From Lycium barbarum (lineage: Eukaryota > Streptophyta > Magnoliopsida > Solanales > Solanaceae), in NCBI RefSeq assembly GCF_019175385.1, contig NC_083343.1:53094457-53158456 (forward strand): DNA of 64,000 nt, written 5' to 3'. Positions 20,579 through 31,879 of the stretch are shown here, in pieces (positions within the stretch are counted from its first letter, which is position 1; each line of letters opens with the position of its first letter). The position numbers and the translations under genes were made by a program. The notes beneath the pieces are model-generated. The model ran no database searches. It was not told where the DNA came from and was given only the letters and a program-made list of their open reading frames with translations.

Positions 20579-21860
20579 CATATTATATTAGACTTAGAAA
20601 GGACTCACAACATTTTCAGGCACCAGAGGAGGAAAATTTATTAGCTCAGGGCCAGAGCTCAAAATATATCAGCATATCAAGAGAATACATGAAGGGAATA
20701 GAAACGAGTTGACAATGAAGTGTACCGTGAGGCCGACATGAGGAAAAAGGATGGAAGACACCTTAAAAGAATGCTTCATGCCAACATGAATTATGATATG
20801 TTTAGACCGTGATTTGAGTCCCTCATATCAGCCAAATTTTCACCGTACCTAAGTAGGCAGTGATATGTTTTAAAGGGTAACAAAGAGAGCAAGAAAGGTC
20901 TACAAGTTAAGTGCACAAGGAATAAGGGAGAAAATGATAAGATCCAAAAGATATTGCGGACAACAACGATTATTATAATAAAAGTACCAACGCTTGGTAG
21001 TTTGGAAAGTTTTGAAAGAAAGAAAGAACGTTGTTCCTATGAATGAAATACGAGAGTTTATCGGATACTAGGAAATAGTTCGTGGATCAATAATTATACG
21101 GAGCATGAGAATATACGCTATGAACTTATATGAATCATCGAGGTGAAGCGATGCGCGATCATATTTGTAAGAAATCCACACCGGAGAGCCAACAGGAAAT
21201 AACGACGGACGAAACGAGCGCTAATATAAAGAAATCAAAAACAAGTATACTTGTGTCGAGAAATGTGAGGGAAGGAAGTAAAGAAAAGTTGTAGTAAGAA
21301 CTCAAAGACGTTGCGAACTAAGAGGTTAAGTGGACTCGGATCATAAGTTTCCATAAGTGTAGTTGGACTGCGAAGGATAATAAAGGTTAAAGAAACATTA
21401 TGTAACAAAGACATGAAGATTTTTGGGATAAATATTTAGAATGAAAGATTAAAGGGATAGTGACAAGGACACAAAGAAACAGAGAGCGAAGAAAAGAGAA
21501 CACCAAAGGCCGATGGATATTTATAGCATGATAAGCGAAACTGCAACACTATAGATAAAATAAGAGTAAGGAACAACCTGTGGCCATATTGGATCGTCAA
21601 GTGAAGATTGCGTGCCAAATACATGGCTTCTGTTAAGGTGTGGTGACGAAACAATAACAGAAGAGATGACCTGGGAAGGACAAGGATAATGAATTGGCGC
21701 AATGGATTGGAAAACCCATGACACGGAATGAAGACTCATGTAAAGACCGAGGAGTTCAATTATAAAGAAAGTAAAGTGAAAGATAAGGAATGGGCAGGAA
21801 GAAAAAGGAAAACTATAAAAGAACCCTCCCGGAGTATTATGACACCCCATGAGGTCAGTT

Positions 21861-21897
21861 GAACATTCGAGGACGAATGTTCTAAAGGGGGGGAGGA
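21861..21897 (+). promoter_or_regulatory. Element C pre-PPT hairpin and polypurine tract
   Basis: GAACATTCG-AGGA-CGAATGTTC (21861-21882) is a perfect 9-bp stem with a 4-nt loop, followed directly by AAAGGGGGGGAGGA (21884-21897) and the 3' LTR. Confidence 0.88.
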
Positions 21898-24800
21898 TGT
21901 TATAGCCCGTATTTTGTACGTTAGGATATTTCGAGATAGTCGTGGCAAGTTAAGGGTAAGACCATTTTCAAAAATTATTTTAATGTACAAGTTGTTACGA
22001 ATATTATTTATGAATATTATTAGTATGGAAATATTGAGAAAGGCTAAGGGCAAAAAGGGAAATTCGTAAAGTGACTTATGGTAATATTGTGAAAGGCTAG
22101 GGGTAAAACGGGAATTTCACAAAGTGTTCTTGAAAGTTCATAAAGGGCCAACTTTGGTAGTGTATGTGTGTGTATTGGTGTGTGGGCCCCACCCATGGCC
22201 ATGTGTCCATATTCTTATTTGTGGGGCTTAAGTATAAATATAGCAAAGTGGTGGCAAAATAAGGCAAAGTAATCTTCATGGAAAATTCAAGAAACTTGAA
22301 GGCAAGAAGAGGCAAGGTATCCGGCCATGGCTCCTAAAATTGAGCCATGGAAAATTGATGAAGAAAAATTATTTTCTTCTAGTATTCCAACTAATTTGAA
22401 GGCCCTAATTAACATGGAGTGGTTGTTGGAACAAGCAAAGTACTCATGGTGCAAGTTGGAAGTTTTGGCCGAATAAGAGGAGTCAAAGAATAAAGGTAAG
22501 GTTTAACCCCTCCTTTCATGTGTTATAGATGATTTGTGAGTATTGTAGCATGTAGAAATGGATGAAATTCATGAAATAGATGTATGTTGGGGGTGGCCGA
22601 ATGGGATGGTATGGTGTAGGAAAGTTGAATTGATTTTTATTTAGTAATTTGATTGTTGTTGTTGTGGATTTCCATAATAAAAATGAAGATCTAAAGGTTT
22701 GAAATGAAGTTGTAATCGTTTATAGATTATGGAAGAAGCTAATGTGATATTAGTATGGTTTCTTATGATTATAAGAATGAATGATATTGCTAAAGTATAA
22801 ATTGTTGATGTAGTTTATGAATTTGGAAGAAAGGAAATATGTTGTTAATGTTCTTGTGGAACTTGGAAGGTTTCGGGTGAAGTAGTATGTCGATTGGGTT
22901 GTTTGGAATATTATGTGAATTGTTTGAAGTATTCTTGAATTTTGCTTGTAAGGTCTTGGGCGAGTACTTAAATGTGAGATCATTGGCATTTGTTTGATTT
23001 CATGCGATTGAATTGAGTATAAATGGAATGCCGTCGGATTGTGTAGAAAGAATTGTTAATGTTAGAATGTATTTTGAAATAATTGTTGAAGTTGGAAGCC
23101 ATGATTGTTGGTATTGTTATTGATAATTTGGCCGAGTTGCATTCTCGGGTTTGTTGTTGATAAATTGGCCGAGTTAGATTCTCGGGGATGATATGTTTAT
23201 AGGGGAAATGCTGCCGAAATTTCGGTAGAATATAAATGAATTTATGTGAGAAACTAAGGCAAGTGTATGACGACGAATCTCATGATTGTATGAATTCTTT
23301 TGAATGTAGACTAGCAAGCTTGGATAAATAAGCGTAGCTAATAGGGCGTGGAGCAGGTATGTAAGGCTTACCATTTCTTTCTTTTGGCATGTCTTAGAGC
23401 CAAATAAGGTATGATATGCACCTCGGGGTTACTCTATTCTTTGATTCCGAGCCTGTTTATGATTCTTATGCACTTTTGATACGTTTTCAAAAGAATTCTA
23501 TAAGCTATTTCATATGGTTTTGATGCATATCTATGATGTCCGAGGTTCTGTCTGATATGTTTCCGAATGGCATTCGAAAGATAATTGATATGACTAAAGT
23601 TTTGAATTTCAAATGATAGCACGTTTGATTATTCCATTGAGTTTTTGATATATTTTGATACGTACATATGGTTCCAAAAGCTCTATTTGATTTGATCGGT
23701 AACGATATCTGAAACGTACTTGATATGATTGTTGCTTTGATTTTCCAAAAAGGGCTTCTGAAACGTTCGTAGAAGGTTCTGTACTTCAAACGCTTATAAC
23801 TTTCTTATACTAAGTCGGATTGACCCGAAACTTGTTTCTGAGCCATCAGATGTCGGTAAGTGTACGTAACTATCGAGTCTTGATCTATGTTCATATGGTT
23901 TCGCACTACTCGGTTCGTGCATGTCTCAGTATGTCTTTCACTACGTCCCGGGCCAGGGTATGTTCTCGTGCGTACTTCTCTGCATTGTTCGCCGTGTCCC
24001 TCTCACTTGCGGGCCGGGGCATGTTACATATGATATGATGACGGGGTGGTGGCCAGGATGGAATATGATGACTTTATTCACCGCGTCCCGCAATAGAGGG
24101 CCGGGGCACGTTACATGCATATATGACACATGATATTGGCATACATGATTTCATTCACCGCGTCCCTCAATAGAGGGTCGGGGCACGTTATACGCATATA
24201 TGATATTTGGTAATGACAAACATGAATTTACTCACCGCGTCCCTCACTAGAGGGCCGGAGCACGTTATATGCATATATGATATATGGTAATGACATACAT
24301 GAATTTACTCTCCGCGTCCCTCACTAGAGGGCCGGGGCACGTTATATGCATATATGATATATGGTAATGACATACATGAATTTACTCACCGCGTCCCTCA
24401 CTAGAGGGCTGTGGCACGTTATATAATACATGATATACGATGATGGTATACATGATTTTCATTTGAAAAGGCAAGTGCTTTGATGTTTAAAAGTTCATAC
24501 TTGATTATGGTAAACCTCTGTTTAAGCTATGATTCTCTTTTTACTGTGATTCTTACCTTACATGCTCAGTACATTTTTCCGTACTGACCCCCTTTCTTCG
24601 GGGGTTGCGTTTCATGCCGCGCAGGTAGACCCGGATGAGTAGAAGCCAATATAGAAGATGTTCCAGCGGCGTTGGCAAGCTCCACTTGCTCCTGGAGTGC
24701 TGCCGAGTCAGAGTATATTTGCTATGATGTCTTATTAATGTTAGAGACTTTGCAGACAGAGTCGTGGGTATAGAATGTCAGTGTTGTAAGCGGCTTCACC

Positions 24801-25036
24801 AGCCGATGTGTCTATATATATATTATGTCACAGATTCCATAGGATTACAGGTTTTATTTGATTTGAGAAAGATGAAAGGAATTTTCTAAAAGCATTTACT
24901 ATGAATTTCATTTGTATTTGGTTTAAAAAGTCCAAAAGTCCAAAAGATTATGTATGTAATAAGAGTCAGCGGGTTCGCTCGGTTCTGAATATGGGGTCGG
25001 GTGCCCATCACACCCTAGTAAGGTTTGGGTGTGACA
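21898..25036 (+). repeat. Element C 3' LTR
   Basis: Same layout as the 5' LTR: TATA-like box 22233-22240, donors with GT at 22496-22497 and 23357-23358, box CTGCCGAAATTTCGGTAG (23211-23228), acceptor-like AG at 24623-24624 (37 nt from the branch-like A at 24587). It ends GGGTGTGACA. Confidence 0.93.
24079..24463. repeat. 77-bp tandem repeat in element C 3' LTR
   Basis: Five units starting at 24079, 24156, 24233, 24310 and 24387, exactly 77 bp apart, matching the array in the 5' LTR. Both LTRs keep the same unit number. Confidence 0.92.
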
Positions 25037-25684
25037 ACCCTGCTGCAGGTTAAGGAACCTATCAACCCTTGCCCGTCTCAACTCAGGTGGCATATAATGG
25101 CGCAAGAAGGCATCTTAGAATTCCTGCCAAGTCGGCAGAAAAGCATCCTTGCCCCTCGATAATCTCCATGACTGAAACCAGTTAATCGCTATACCCTGCA
25201 ATCTATAAGCAGCTAACTCAACAGATTTTGTAGCTGACGCCTTCATCACATTTAAAGTACGCTGCATACTATCTATGAACTCCTGAGGATCAGCATTAGG
25301 GTCTGTGCCCTTAAACTCTGAGGGATCTAATGTAAGAAAATCTCAGGCCCTGGCACTAGCAGCCCTATCTGGATACTCATGGCCCCTATCCCATCGTCCA
25401 GCTTGGATAGCAAGTATCTGAGTCAACAAACGGATAGCATCTCTCATCTCCTGACCCTGAGCATCCGGCTGAGGGACTAGAGGTACAGGTATTGGTGCTG
25501 GAGCTGGGGCTAGATCAGGTGCCCCTCTGAGCTCCTCCGGAGGTGGGGAAGTAGGAGAACTCTGGGACTGAATGTGTATCCCAGTATAAGTCTAAGCTCT
25601 GGTGGACCGGGGAGCTTGGCTAACTGCCTCACTCTCAACTGATTTGCCCTTCTGGGCTGCTGTCGCATTACTCTTCCTAGTCAT
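25037..25684 (-). pseudogene. gag: Element B gag, 5' part
   Basis: Starts at the ATG on 25684-25682 (MTRKSNATAAQKGK), aligned with the start in element G. Then come a Pro/Ala-rich stretch, LRDAIRLLT-like helix, FLTLDPSEFKGTDPNADPQEF, and PPELRRARVDRFLNLQQG, all of the retrotransposon Gag capsid-like domain. At least three in-frame stops, near 25595, 25345 and 25110, break it. It stops at the insertion of element C and resumes at 15683. Confidence 0.85.
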
Positions 25685-25799
25685 CGCTGAAATCATACAA
25701 GATTATTAGATTAATGACTTCACTTATGACACAGCTCTATTCGCACGATATCTAACATGAAAGAAGGAATGACACCCTATTAACGACTCGTAGCCTCTT

Positions 25800-25833
25800 G
25801 TTTATAGATGTGGTCCACAACACACCGATAAAC
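25800..25833 (-). promoter_or_regulatory. Leader hairpin of element B, loop palindrome lost
   Basis: GTTTAT/ATAAAC and an inner stem are present, but the loop hexamer reads GTGGAC on the RNA strand and is not self-complementary. It differs by one base from the GTGCAC of A and G. Confidence 0.6.
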
Positions 25834-25878
25834 AAGACTCTACTAGACACCGTCTGCGAACATGCCGAGGACTGAACT

Positions 25879-25890
25879 GCTCTGATAACA
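25879..25890 (-). promoter_or_regulatory. Element B primer-binding site
   Basis: The minus strand reads TGTTATCAGAGC, one mismatch to the initiator tRNA-Met PBS of element A. Confidence 0.9.
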
Positions 25891-25894
25891 CTTT

Positions 25895-28259
25895 TGTCAC
25901 GACCCAACCTAGGGCCATGACGAGTGACCGAGCTTAACCATCCCGATAACCCAACTTATGTTACCTATACTCAAACATGGCATTCAATAGGGTCTATTTA
26001 ACTAAGTTTGAAAGCTGTAAATAGACTAAAGTCAATCTATAACTCAAAACATCTCAAAACATACTTATATATATGTAACATATCACAAGGTAAGACAACG
26101 AGGCAGCCGATACTTCTGTACCACAAAACAATGGCCAGCAAGGCCAAATAGTATCCATGACACCCACGCTGTCCCCAGACTGCTAGAAGAGTATGACCCT
26201 GCATAAGTGGAGGGACAAGGCCCCGTCGTACCCATAATGTATACAAACAATATTATACTGAAATAGGAACAGTCTCCGAAGCAAGTGGAGCTGTCTGACT
26301 CTCAATGCTGACTCCTCCTAGGTGGCCGAATCGTTTAACCGCATCCCTGAACCTGCGGGCATGAAATGCAGCCCCCGAAGAAAGGGGGTCATTACGGAAT
26401 ATGTAAGGCAATACTGAATCATAAAACAAGGAAAAGATTAACAGTAAGCAAGTTTAGAAAGCAACCTGGGAATAACCTGGAACAACACTTTGACCCATGT
26501 CATATGGTCCCTTACACAAATTCTAGCATACACAATATAAATATAGAATATCCTACTCGTAGCCGCTTCCGGCTAATAACACGATAGTCCCTTCGGACGA
26601 CCGTTTCCGGCGTAGTCATGATGGCCCCTTCGGGCAGCCGCTTCCGGCTTAGCTAGGGTGGCCCCTTCGGGTAGCCGCTTCCGGCTTAAGAATATCATAA
26701 TCCAACTGATCAGGTGGAACAATAACAATACATATGATATACAGTATGAATATGTAATGAAGCTACAAAACGTTGCACCCCTTTTAGAGTGGTTTCTATT
26801 ACAACTCCCTTTGGAGAGATTTTGAGAACAAGTTTTAGAGTTTCCTTCATTTACCATTTTCTTTGTAGTGAACATGTAAGTATAATGTATCGCAGAAGCT
26901 TCCTTCGAATTATCAACAAGAGTATAGCATGAACGAAACAAGACATTGGATATCGACTCCAAATCCAACTAAGAATAGAGTACTTATGTTTTACGTTCTT
27001 TAGGAGTCATAAAAAGGGGATCATGCCAAAATATGAAAGAAGGGTTAGCCTTACATACCTTATTTATGCCTCAAGCTAATCCTCGAGCCCCTTCCCGAGC
27101 TTAGTCAACTAAAATACCATCAACTATATAGGGATTAAGACTAGGCCAACAAGATTATTCTAACTAATCATTTATTCTGTCGCCTAACGAGATTTGGACA
27201 GCATCTCCCCGATAATCCTACCAACCCAACAATTCCAAATTAAGCTAATAACCTACAACAACAACAAATCTAACAATTTACAACAATAATATGACTAAAC
27301 TCATCTTAAAATTCTATCCAAAATAGCCCCTAAACCACAACGCCTTAATATTCGGTATACGATAATTATAACTATATTTCTAAAACTTTAATCCGTTAAA
27401 TCTCCACGTAATCATCTCAATAACAAAGATGAGAAAATAATACATACCTTAGCAGCAGCTCAACCACGAAAATATCATTCCCCAAGCTCAATATTTAGCT
27501 TGAAATGACGACGACAACTCGTATTACACTTTATCCTTCACGAGCCTCGGGATTCGGGGCCTCGAACCCGATCGAACCCTTTCTTTATCTCTCTAACTCT
27601 CCTCACTCTCTCTCTCTCTCTCTAAAACATTCTAGGTCTTTTGGCATGCAATGAGGAAGATAATGGGTGAAAATTTTCCTTAAATAGCCAAGGAAGTGGG
27701 ACTGACCCGACTTGGAGTCGGGTTGGGCCGAGCCCACTGCCAGTTTGACCTTTCCTCCTTAAAACGTCCATAACGTTTTATCCCTATGTCGTATGAAGGC
27801 CCACGACCTATGGTTAGAATGGTATTTCAATTATCTACAACTTTCATAGTTTGTGGTTTCCCAAATTCTCAACGTATAATGGTGTGTTGGCCTCGTAAAT
27901 CTAGATTACCCGAAAACTATCCTTAAATCATCCTTTTGGAGTGCTTATGCTCATATTTGGCTTAAGTGTCCCTCTTAAGACTTTATAAACTTCCTATGTA
28001 CTATTCATATAACTTATCATATGCCTTTTATAAAATCCCGACATGTGGGCCCCACCTTAACTTACGGTTACGAGGGCTATTTGTCAGGTAACGTATTAAC
28101 CAACTTACACCATATGGTCTCCACTGTCGTCTATATGTTATTCTTATACATATATAACAGAATCTTCTTCCCTAATCCTTATATATATTTACCCTCCCCT
28201 GAGCCCATACTAAGTCATCTGCAGTCTCGGTAAAACGAAAATTTTTCCGGGGTGTAACA
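25895..28259 (-). repeat. Element B 5' LTR
   Basis: TGTCACGACCCAACC...GGGGTGTAACA, 2365 bp. Donor-like CTAAG|GTATGTATT has its GT at 27446-27447. The acceptor-like module (AG 26354-26353) has lost the CAGTAC/GTACTG stem through a small deletion. It contains the ~37-bp GC-rich array and a (TC)n run at about 27605-27622. Confidence 0.92.
26571..26690. repeat. ~37-bp tandem repeat in element B right LTR
   Basis: Same array as 12999-13127 (AGCCGCTTCCGGC and CCCTTCGGG units), four copies. Confidence 0.85.
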
Positions 28260-28264
28260 CACTT

Positions 28265-28608
28265 GATCCACTAAGGTTGAAAACAGCTTTTTTGACTTCA
28301 TTAACACTAGGAATTTGACACAGTAGATCATTTCTATTTTGATAAATCAAAACAGGAATGAGTGAAAACAAATTTTCATCTCCAATTAACTCTTCTTGTG
28401 AAAATTGTTGTGAGTAAAAGTGCACAGCCTCGTCTGCCCTTTGTTCATCATCTTCAATCCATGAACCATCTGAATTTAGAATTCTTTTGATCTGCAGTTT
28501 TTTCCTTCTTCCTTTTACTAGATTATGGAAAAATCTAGTATTTTTTTCTCCATCTACAAACCAATCCAGGCCCGATTTTTGTCTCCAGTACTCTTCTTCA
28601 TAATGCAA
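28265..28608 (-). pseudogene. LINE ORF2 linker between endonuclease and RT
   Basis: Encodes EEYWRQKSGLDWFVDGEKNTRFFH and RRKKLQIKRILNSDGSW, the typical stretch between endonuclease and RT in plant L1 ORF2. It ends within KKAVFNLSG where element B is inserted; the following residues (SGPDGFPG) are at 12312. A stop separates it from the endonuclease frame. Confidence 0.85.
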
Positions 28609-28635
28609 ATGTGTCTTAGTCTCAGCCTGAGCTTT

Positions 28636-29457
28636 CTACAAAACCATTCTATTTAGTTGGCTTGGATATTCTTCAAACAACTGTTCCTTTAATCTCACTA
28701 TTTCCTCCCTTATGATCAGCTCCTTGAATATATCACCATACACTTCCCAACTCCATTTGGATAACACTCTTTTCAGCTTTTTCATCTTGCTTTTGAAGTT
28801 TATGAAAGGATCCTCATGCTCCCAAGTGGACCAATTCAGCCTGACTGTATCCAGGAAAGATGCATGTTCTATCCAAAATGATAGAAATTTAAAAGGTCTG
28901 ACCTGATTCTGATGCTTATCACCATAGGTACACAGAAGTGGAGCATGATCTGATCCAGTTCTTGCAAGATGTTCCACTTCAATATTTCCAAAGTTGTCCA
29001 GAAGTAGTGAATTCACCAACATCCTATCCAATCTCTCAAAAATACATGCTTCATCTGTTCTTCCATTCCACCAAGTGAAGGGACTACCCTTAAAGTTTAC
29101 CTCTTCAAGATCACAGGAGGTTATGCAAAAAGAAAAGTCTTCTATATCCTGAGGTTGAATAGGATTTCCCCCTATCTTTTCTTCATCATTCAGAACCACA
29201 TTGAAGTCTCCTCCTATTAACCAGGAACAAGATAAGGTATTGGAAAGATGATAGATATCCTCCCACAAATCTAGCCTTTCAGAAGCACTACATTTAGCAT
29301 ATACTAAAGTAGTAATAAGATGCTGATTCAAATTTTGTAAAAACAGCTTCAAAGTAATCTGCTGAGGGGAATCCATCAGAACTTCTACATCTATATTATC
29401 AGCCACAAAGTACCAGATTTTAACATTACAGTTGGCATTAGCTAAGCACATGCCCAA
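28636..29457 (-). pseudogene. LINE ORF2 apurinic/apyrimidinic-type endonuclease
   Basis: Visible motifs of the exonuclease-endonuclease-phosphatase fold: VYAKCSASERLDLWEDI, SWLIGGDFNVVLNDEEK (GDFN), FTWWNGR, IFERLDRMLVN and the C-terminal GSDHAPLL (SDH). This domain nicks target DNA for target-primed reverse transcription. The N-terminal part (the WN and E motifs) falls before 29457 in degenerate sequence, where stops have accumulated. Confidence 0.88.
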
Positions 29458-29581
29458 CCTCCTCCTATGATGGTTTATTGTCCTTATATGTCAAAATGTT
29501 TCCATGAGAGCAATCAAAAAGAGTTTGTGATGTTTGTTTAACATTTGTAACCTATGAAAATATTTTTGTGTCTTCACTGAC

Positions 29582-30731
29582 CTAATGTTCCAAATGAATG
29601 ACTTTAACATCATTTAACATTAGATTTAGTAGCATTCCTCTTTGGTACCACCCTGAGTGGAATTTGCTTGTCAATAGCATTTTTCTTGCCTTTCTTCTGA
29701 CCCTTATTGTTAGACTTGCTATTAGGAGATATATCAGCCTGTTTAAGAATGTTTTCCATATTTTTCTTAATATTCTCCTCCTTGTCTTCTTTATGGAGTT
29801 CTCTGACATCCTCCTCTACTTCCAAGACATCTATATTATGAGAGATCAGGTCATGTAGTTCTTTGATTGGGGAAGACTTTCTACAAAATGTCACCTGTTG
29901 ATGCTCAGTATGTGAAATCACCATTGCCTTTTCCGAGGAAGAATGATCTGGTGGATCTGCATCTTGCTCCACATACATTTGCTCTTTTATCTTGTACCTT
30001 ATGGCATCTACTACTGTTGCCTCTATTGATTGCATATTTTCCTGCACTTTTTCTTCTCTTTGCACAAGATTATGAATTATCATTGAGAGAGAACCCTCTG
30101 TAGCCTCTTTTACTCCATCTAATCCTGTATCATCAACAGCCACATGTTCATCATTATCTGGATGAACCTCTTGTTTTTGCACCTCCTCTTTGTTTAGAAT
30201 CTCTACTTGCCTGAAACTTGTTCCCTTTTATGTTGTATTGGTGCCACCATGATATGATTCTTCCACACTGTCCTTTTTACTAGAGTCTCCACCAGTATTA
30301 CCTTGTTCTCCATCTTCCTATTGCCTTTCTTCTGTATTCAATTCCTTTTCCTCCACCTTATCAGCCCATGAGCTATGAATTTATTTTTCCTGAGTAAAGC
30401 CTGGCATAACTTCCTGATGAATTTGCTGACCTTGTGTGGAAACTTGAGCAGTGTTATCCACATTTGTTTATTCCATATCTGCATTATTCATCCTAGTCTC
30501 CACCTGATTACTTTGACCATCCTTGTTGCCATTTGAAATAGAATTCTCCCCCTCGGCTGTGGATGTACTTGTACTTGGTATCTCACCTTCCTCCACAATG
30601 TTTAAAACATCAAATTTGTTTTGCACCATCACTTGTACTTCTGAATCAGCATTATTATTTACATCAGCATTCTCAACTTTGCTTTCATTCACCTTATCAG
30701 AAGTGTTAGTTTTTGGGACAAACTTCACCAT
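29582..30731 (-). pseudogene. LINE ORF1 C-terminal region (degenerate)
   Basis: Several short frames (30731-30468, 30182-29610) encode acidic, Glu/Asp/Asn-rich sequence with VVPKRNATKSNVK near the end, as found in the long low-complexity tail of plant L1 ORF1 proteins. The frames are separated by stops. No catalytic domain is expected here. Confidence 0.65.
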
Positions 30732-30791
30732 ATGATAATATCTGCCATGATACCATCTACGTGCCTCATGATTGCCTTTATCCTTAACAGT

Positions 30792-31779
30792 TTATGCCTC
30801 TTGATTTCCTGTATCCTTCACCTCTTTATCTGAGCCTGTAACCTCAACATCTGCTATTTTCTTCAATTCAGGATGAAGGATTCTACACTCATCTCTAGAA
30901 TGGCCTTGAATCTTACAGTCAGTACAATATTTTGGTAAGAAATCATATTGAATTTTGACTTTCATCTTCCTGATGTCCTTTGTATCCTCATCCTCTATTT
31001 CCAACATCAGAAACTTAGGTAATTTAGCAAAAAGGTCAACTTGGACCTTGACTCTAGCACAACTAGGTCGAGTCTTGTTTATGGTTGCCAAGTCCAACTG
31101 TAAAGGCTTTCCAATAGCAGAAGCCATAGTAAACAAAGATTCTTTGACAAATAAAGTAGGTAATAAGTTTGGAAAAGAAATCCACGCCATTGCCTGAGAT
31201 GTTTCTTCATCCACTTTGAACTTATAATCATAAATAAGGGGCCTCATCTGATAAGTAAAACCATCTTTATCCTTCAAATAATATGCTCCTTTGGACGTAA
31301 GATTGATAACATCTTCCATCAGTGAGCATCTGATCAATACATGTCGTGGCCTAAATAAGCCAACCTTACAGTCACCTTTTAAACCACATTGTGATGGTAT
31401 AATGTCGCGCAGTTCTTCCAACTCAGGCCATCCATGAGAAAAGTTTCCGATTACTACATGTTGAAGGTCTTCCAATATCTCCATTCTTTTGATTTCAGCC
31501 TCGGTCCACTTCACTATTGGAATACCATCAATATACGTTAGATTCTTCCTAGGTATAGGCTCACATTGCTGATTTATTACTGTACAGACTTCCTCTCTAC
31601 CCGTTAATGTATTGGCAAAGCTTTTTGAAGAAGTAGGGTATTTAAAAGGGTTTATGCTAGGGTTTGAAGAATTAGGGTTTGGTTGAGATGAAGATGAAGG
31701 GGGTAGGTTAGATTGAGGAGGTTAGAGGGAGCGGCTAGTCAGCCTCCGACGACGGCTGACCAGTGGCCGGAATGGCCAT
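30792..31779 (-). pseudogene. LINE ORF1: DUF4283 domain and zinc knuckle
   Basis: The clear frame 31514-30792 has the DUF4283 pattern ([48 protein letters not shown]) followed by the CCHC knuckle [14 protein letters not shown]. This RNA-binding ORF1 is standard in plant L1 elements and coats LINE RNA. A likely original start is the ATG at 31779-31777 (MAIPATGQPSSEAD), but a stop follows after 14 codons and others before 31514. Confidence 0.88.
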
Positions 31780-31879
31780 GTTACGGCTAAGTTAGGGTTT
31801 GTAGTATTAGGGTTTGCATGAACTTTGAGGAGAGAAAAGAGAGCATTTTTTGGTTAGTAATTCTTCACCAAGGCTCAGT

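Larger units (their letters stand above)
18847..21883 (+). other. Element C internal non-coding region
   Basis: No gag or pol frame is present. The leader (to about 19010) is shared with all elements here. 19400-20130 is shared with D and F and includes the 5S-like domain. The strand is purine-rich, especially 20200-21860. An internal polypurine-like run lies at 20567-20578. The short ORFs on the opposite strand look like chance frames in low-complexity sequence. Confidence 0.8.
15684..25036 (+). mobile_element. Element C: large non-coding LTR element (LARD-like)
   Basis: LTRs 15684-18831 (3148 bp) and 21898-25036 (3139 bp), PBS 18835-18846, polypurine tract 21884-21897, so + strand. The flanks ACTCT (15679-15683) and ACCCT (25037-25041) form a 5-bp duplication with one mismatch, and removing the element restores continuity of the element B gag. 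The 3.07-kb internal region has no ORF resembling gag or pol. Its leader matches those of the coding elements A and G, and it shares further blocks with D and F. It must have used proteins supplied in trans. Confidence 0.93.
12319..28259 (-). mobile_element. Element B: gag-only chromovirus derivative inserted in the LINE
   Basis: LTRs 12319-14552 and 25895-28259, flanked by a perfect 5-bp duplication CACTT (12314-12318, 28260-28264). Orientation is minus: the PBS lies beside the right LTR and the polypurine tract beside the left. Without the nested element C, the internal region is only about 2 kb and contains gag up to just past the zinc knuckle. Protease, RT and integrase are missing, so B could only move with proteins from another copy. 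Element C is inserted inside its gag. Confidence 0.92.
28260..31875 (-). mobile_element. LINE (plant L1 type), 5' portion
   Basis: Holds ORF1 and the first half of ORF2 of the LINE whose 3' part is at 9289-12318. The reading direction and order (ORF1, endonuclease, RT) match across element B. The two parts total about 6.6 kb, near full length for a plant L1. The right end near 31875 is estimated: CT-rich 5' leader sequence precedes the ORF1 start, and beyond it LTR fragment H begins. Confidence 0.88.
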
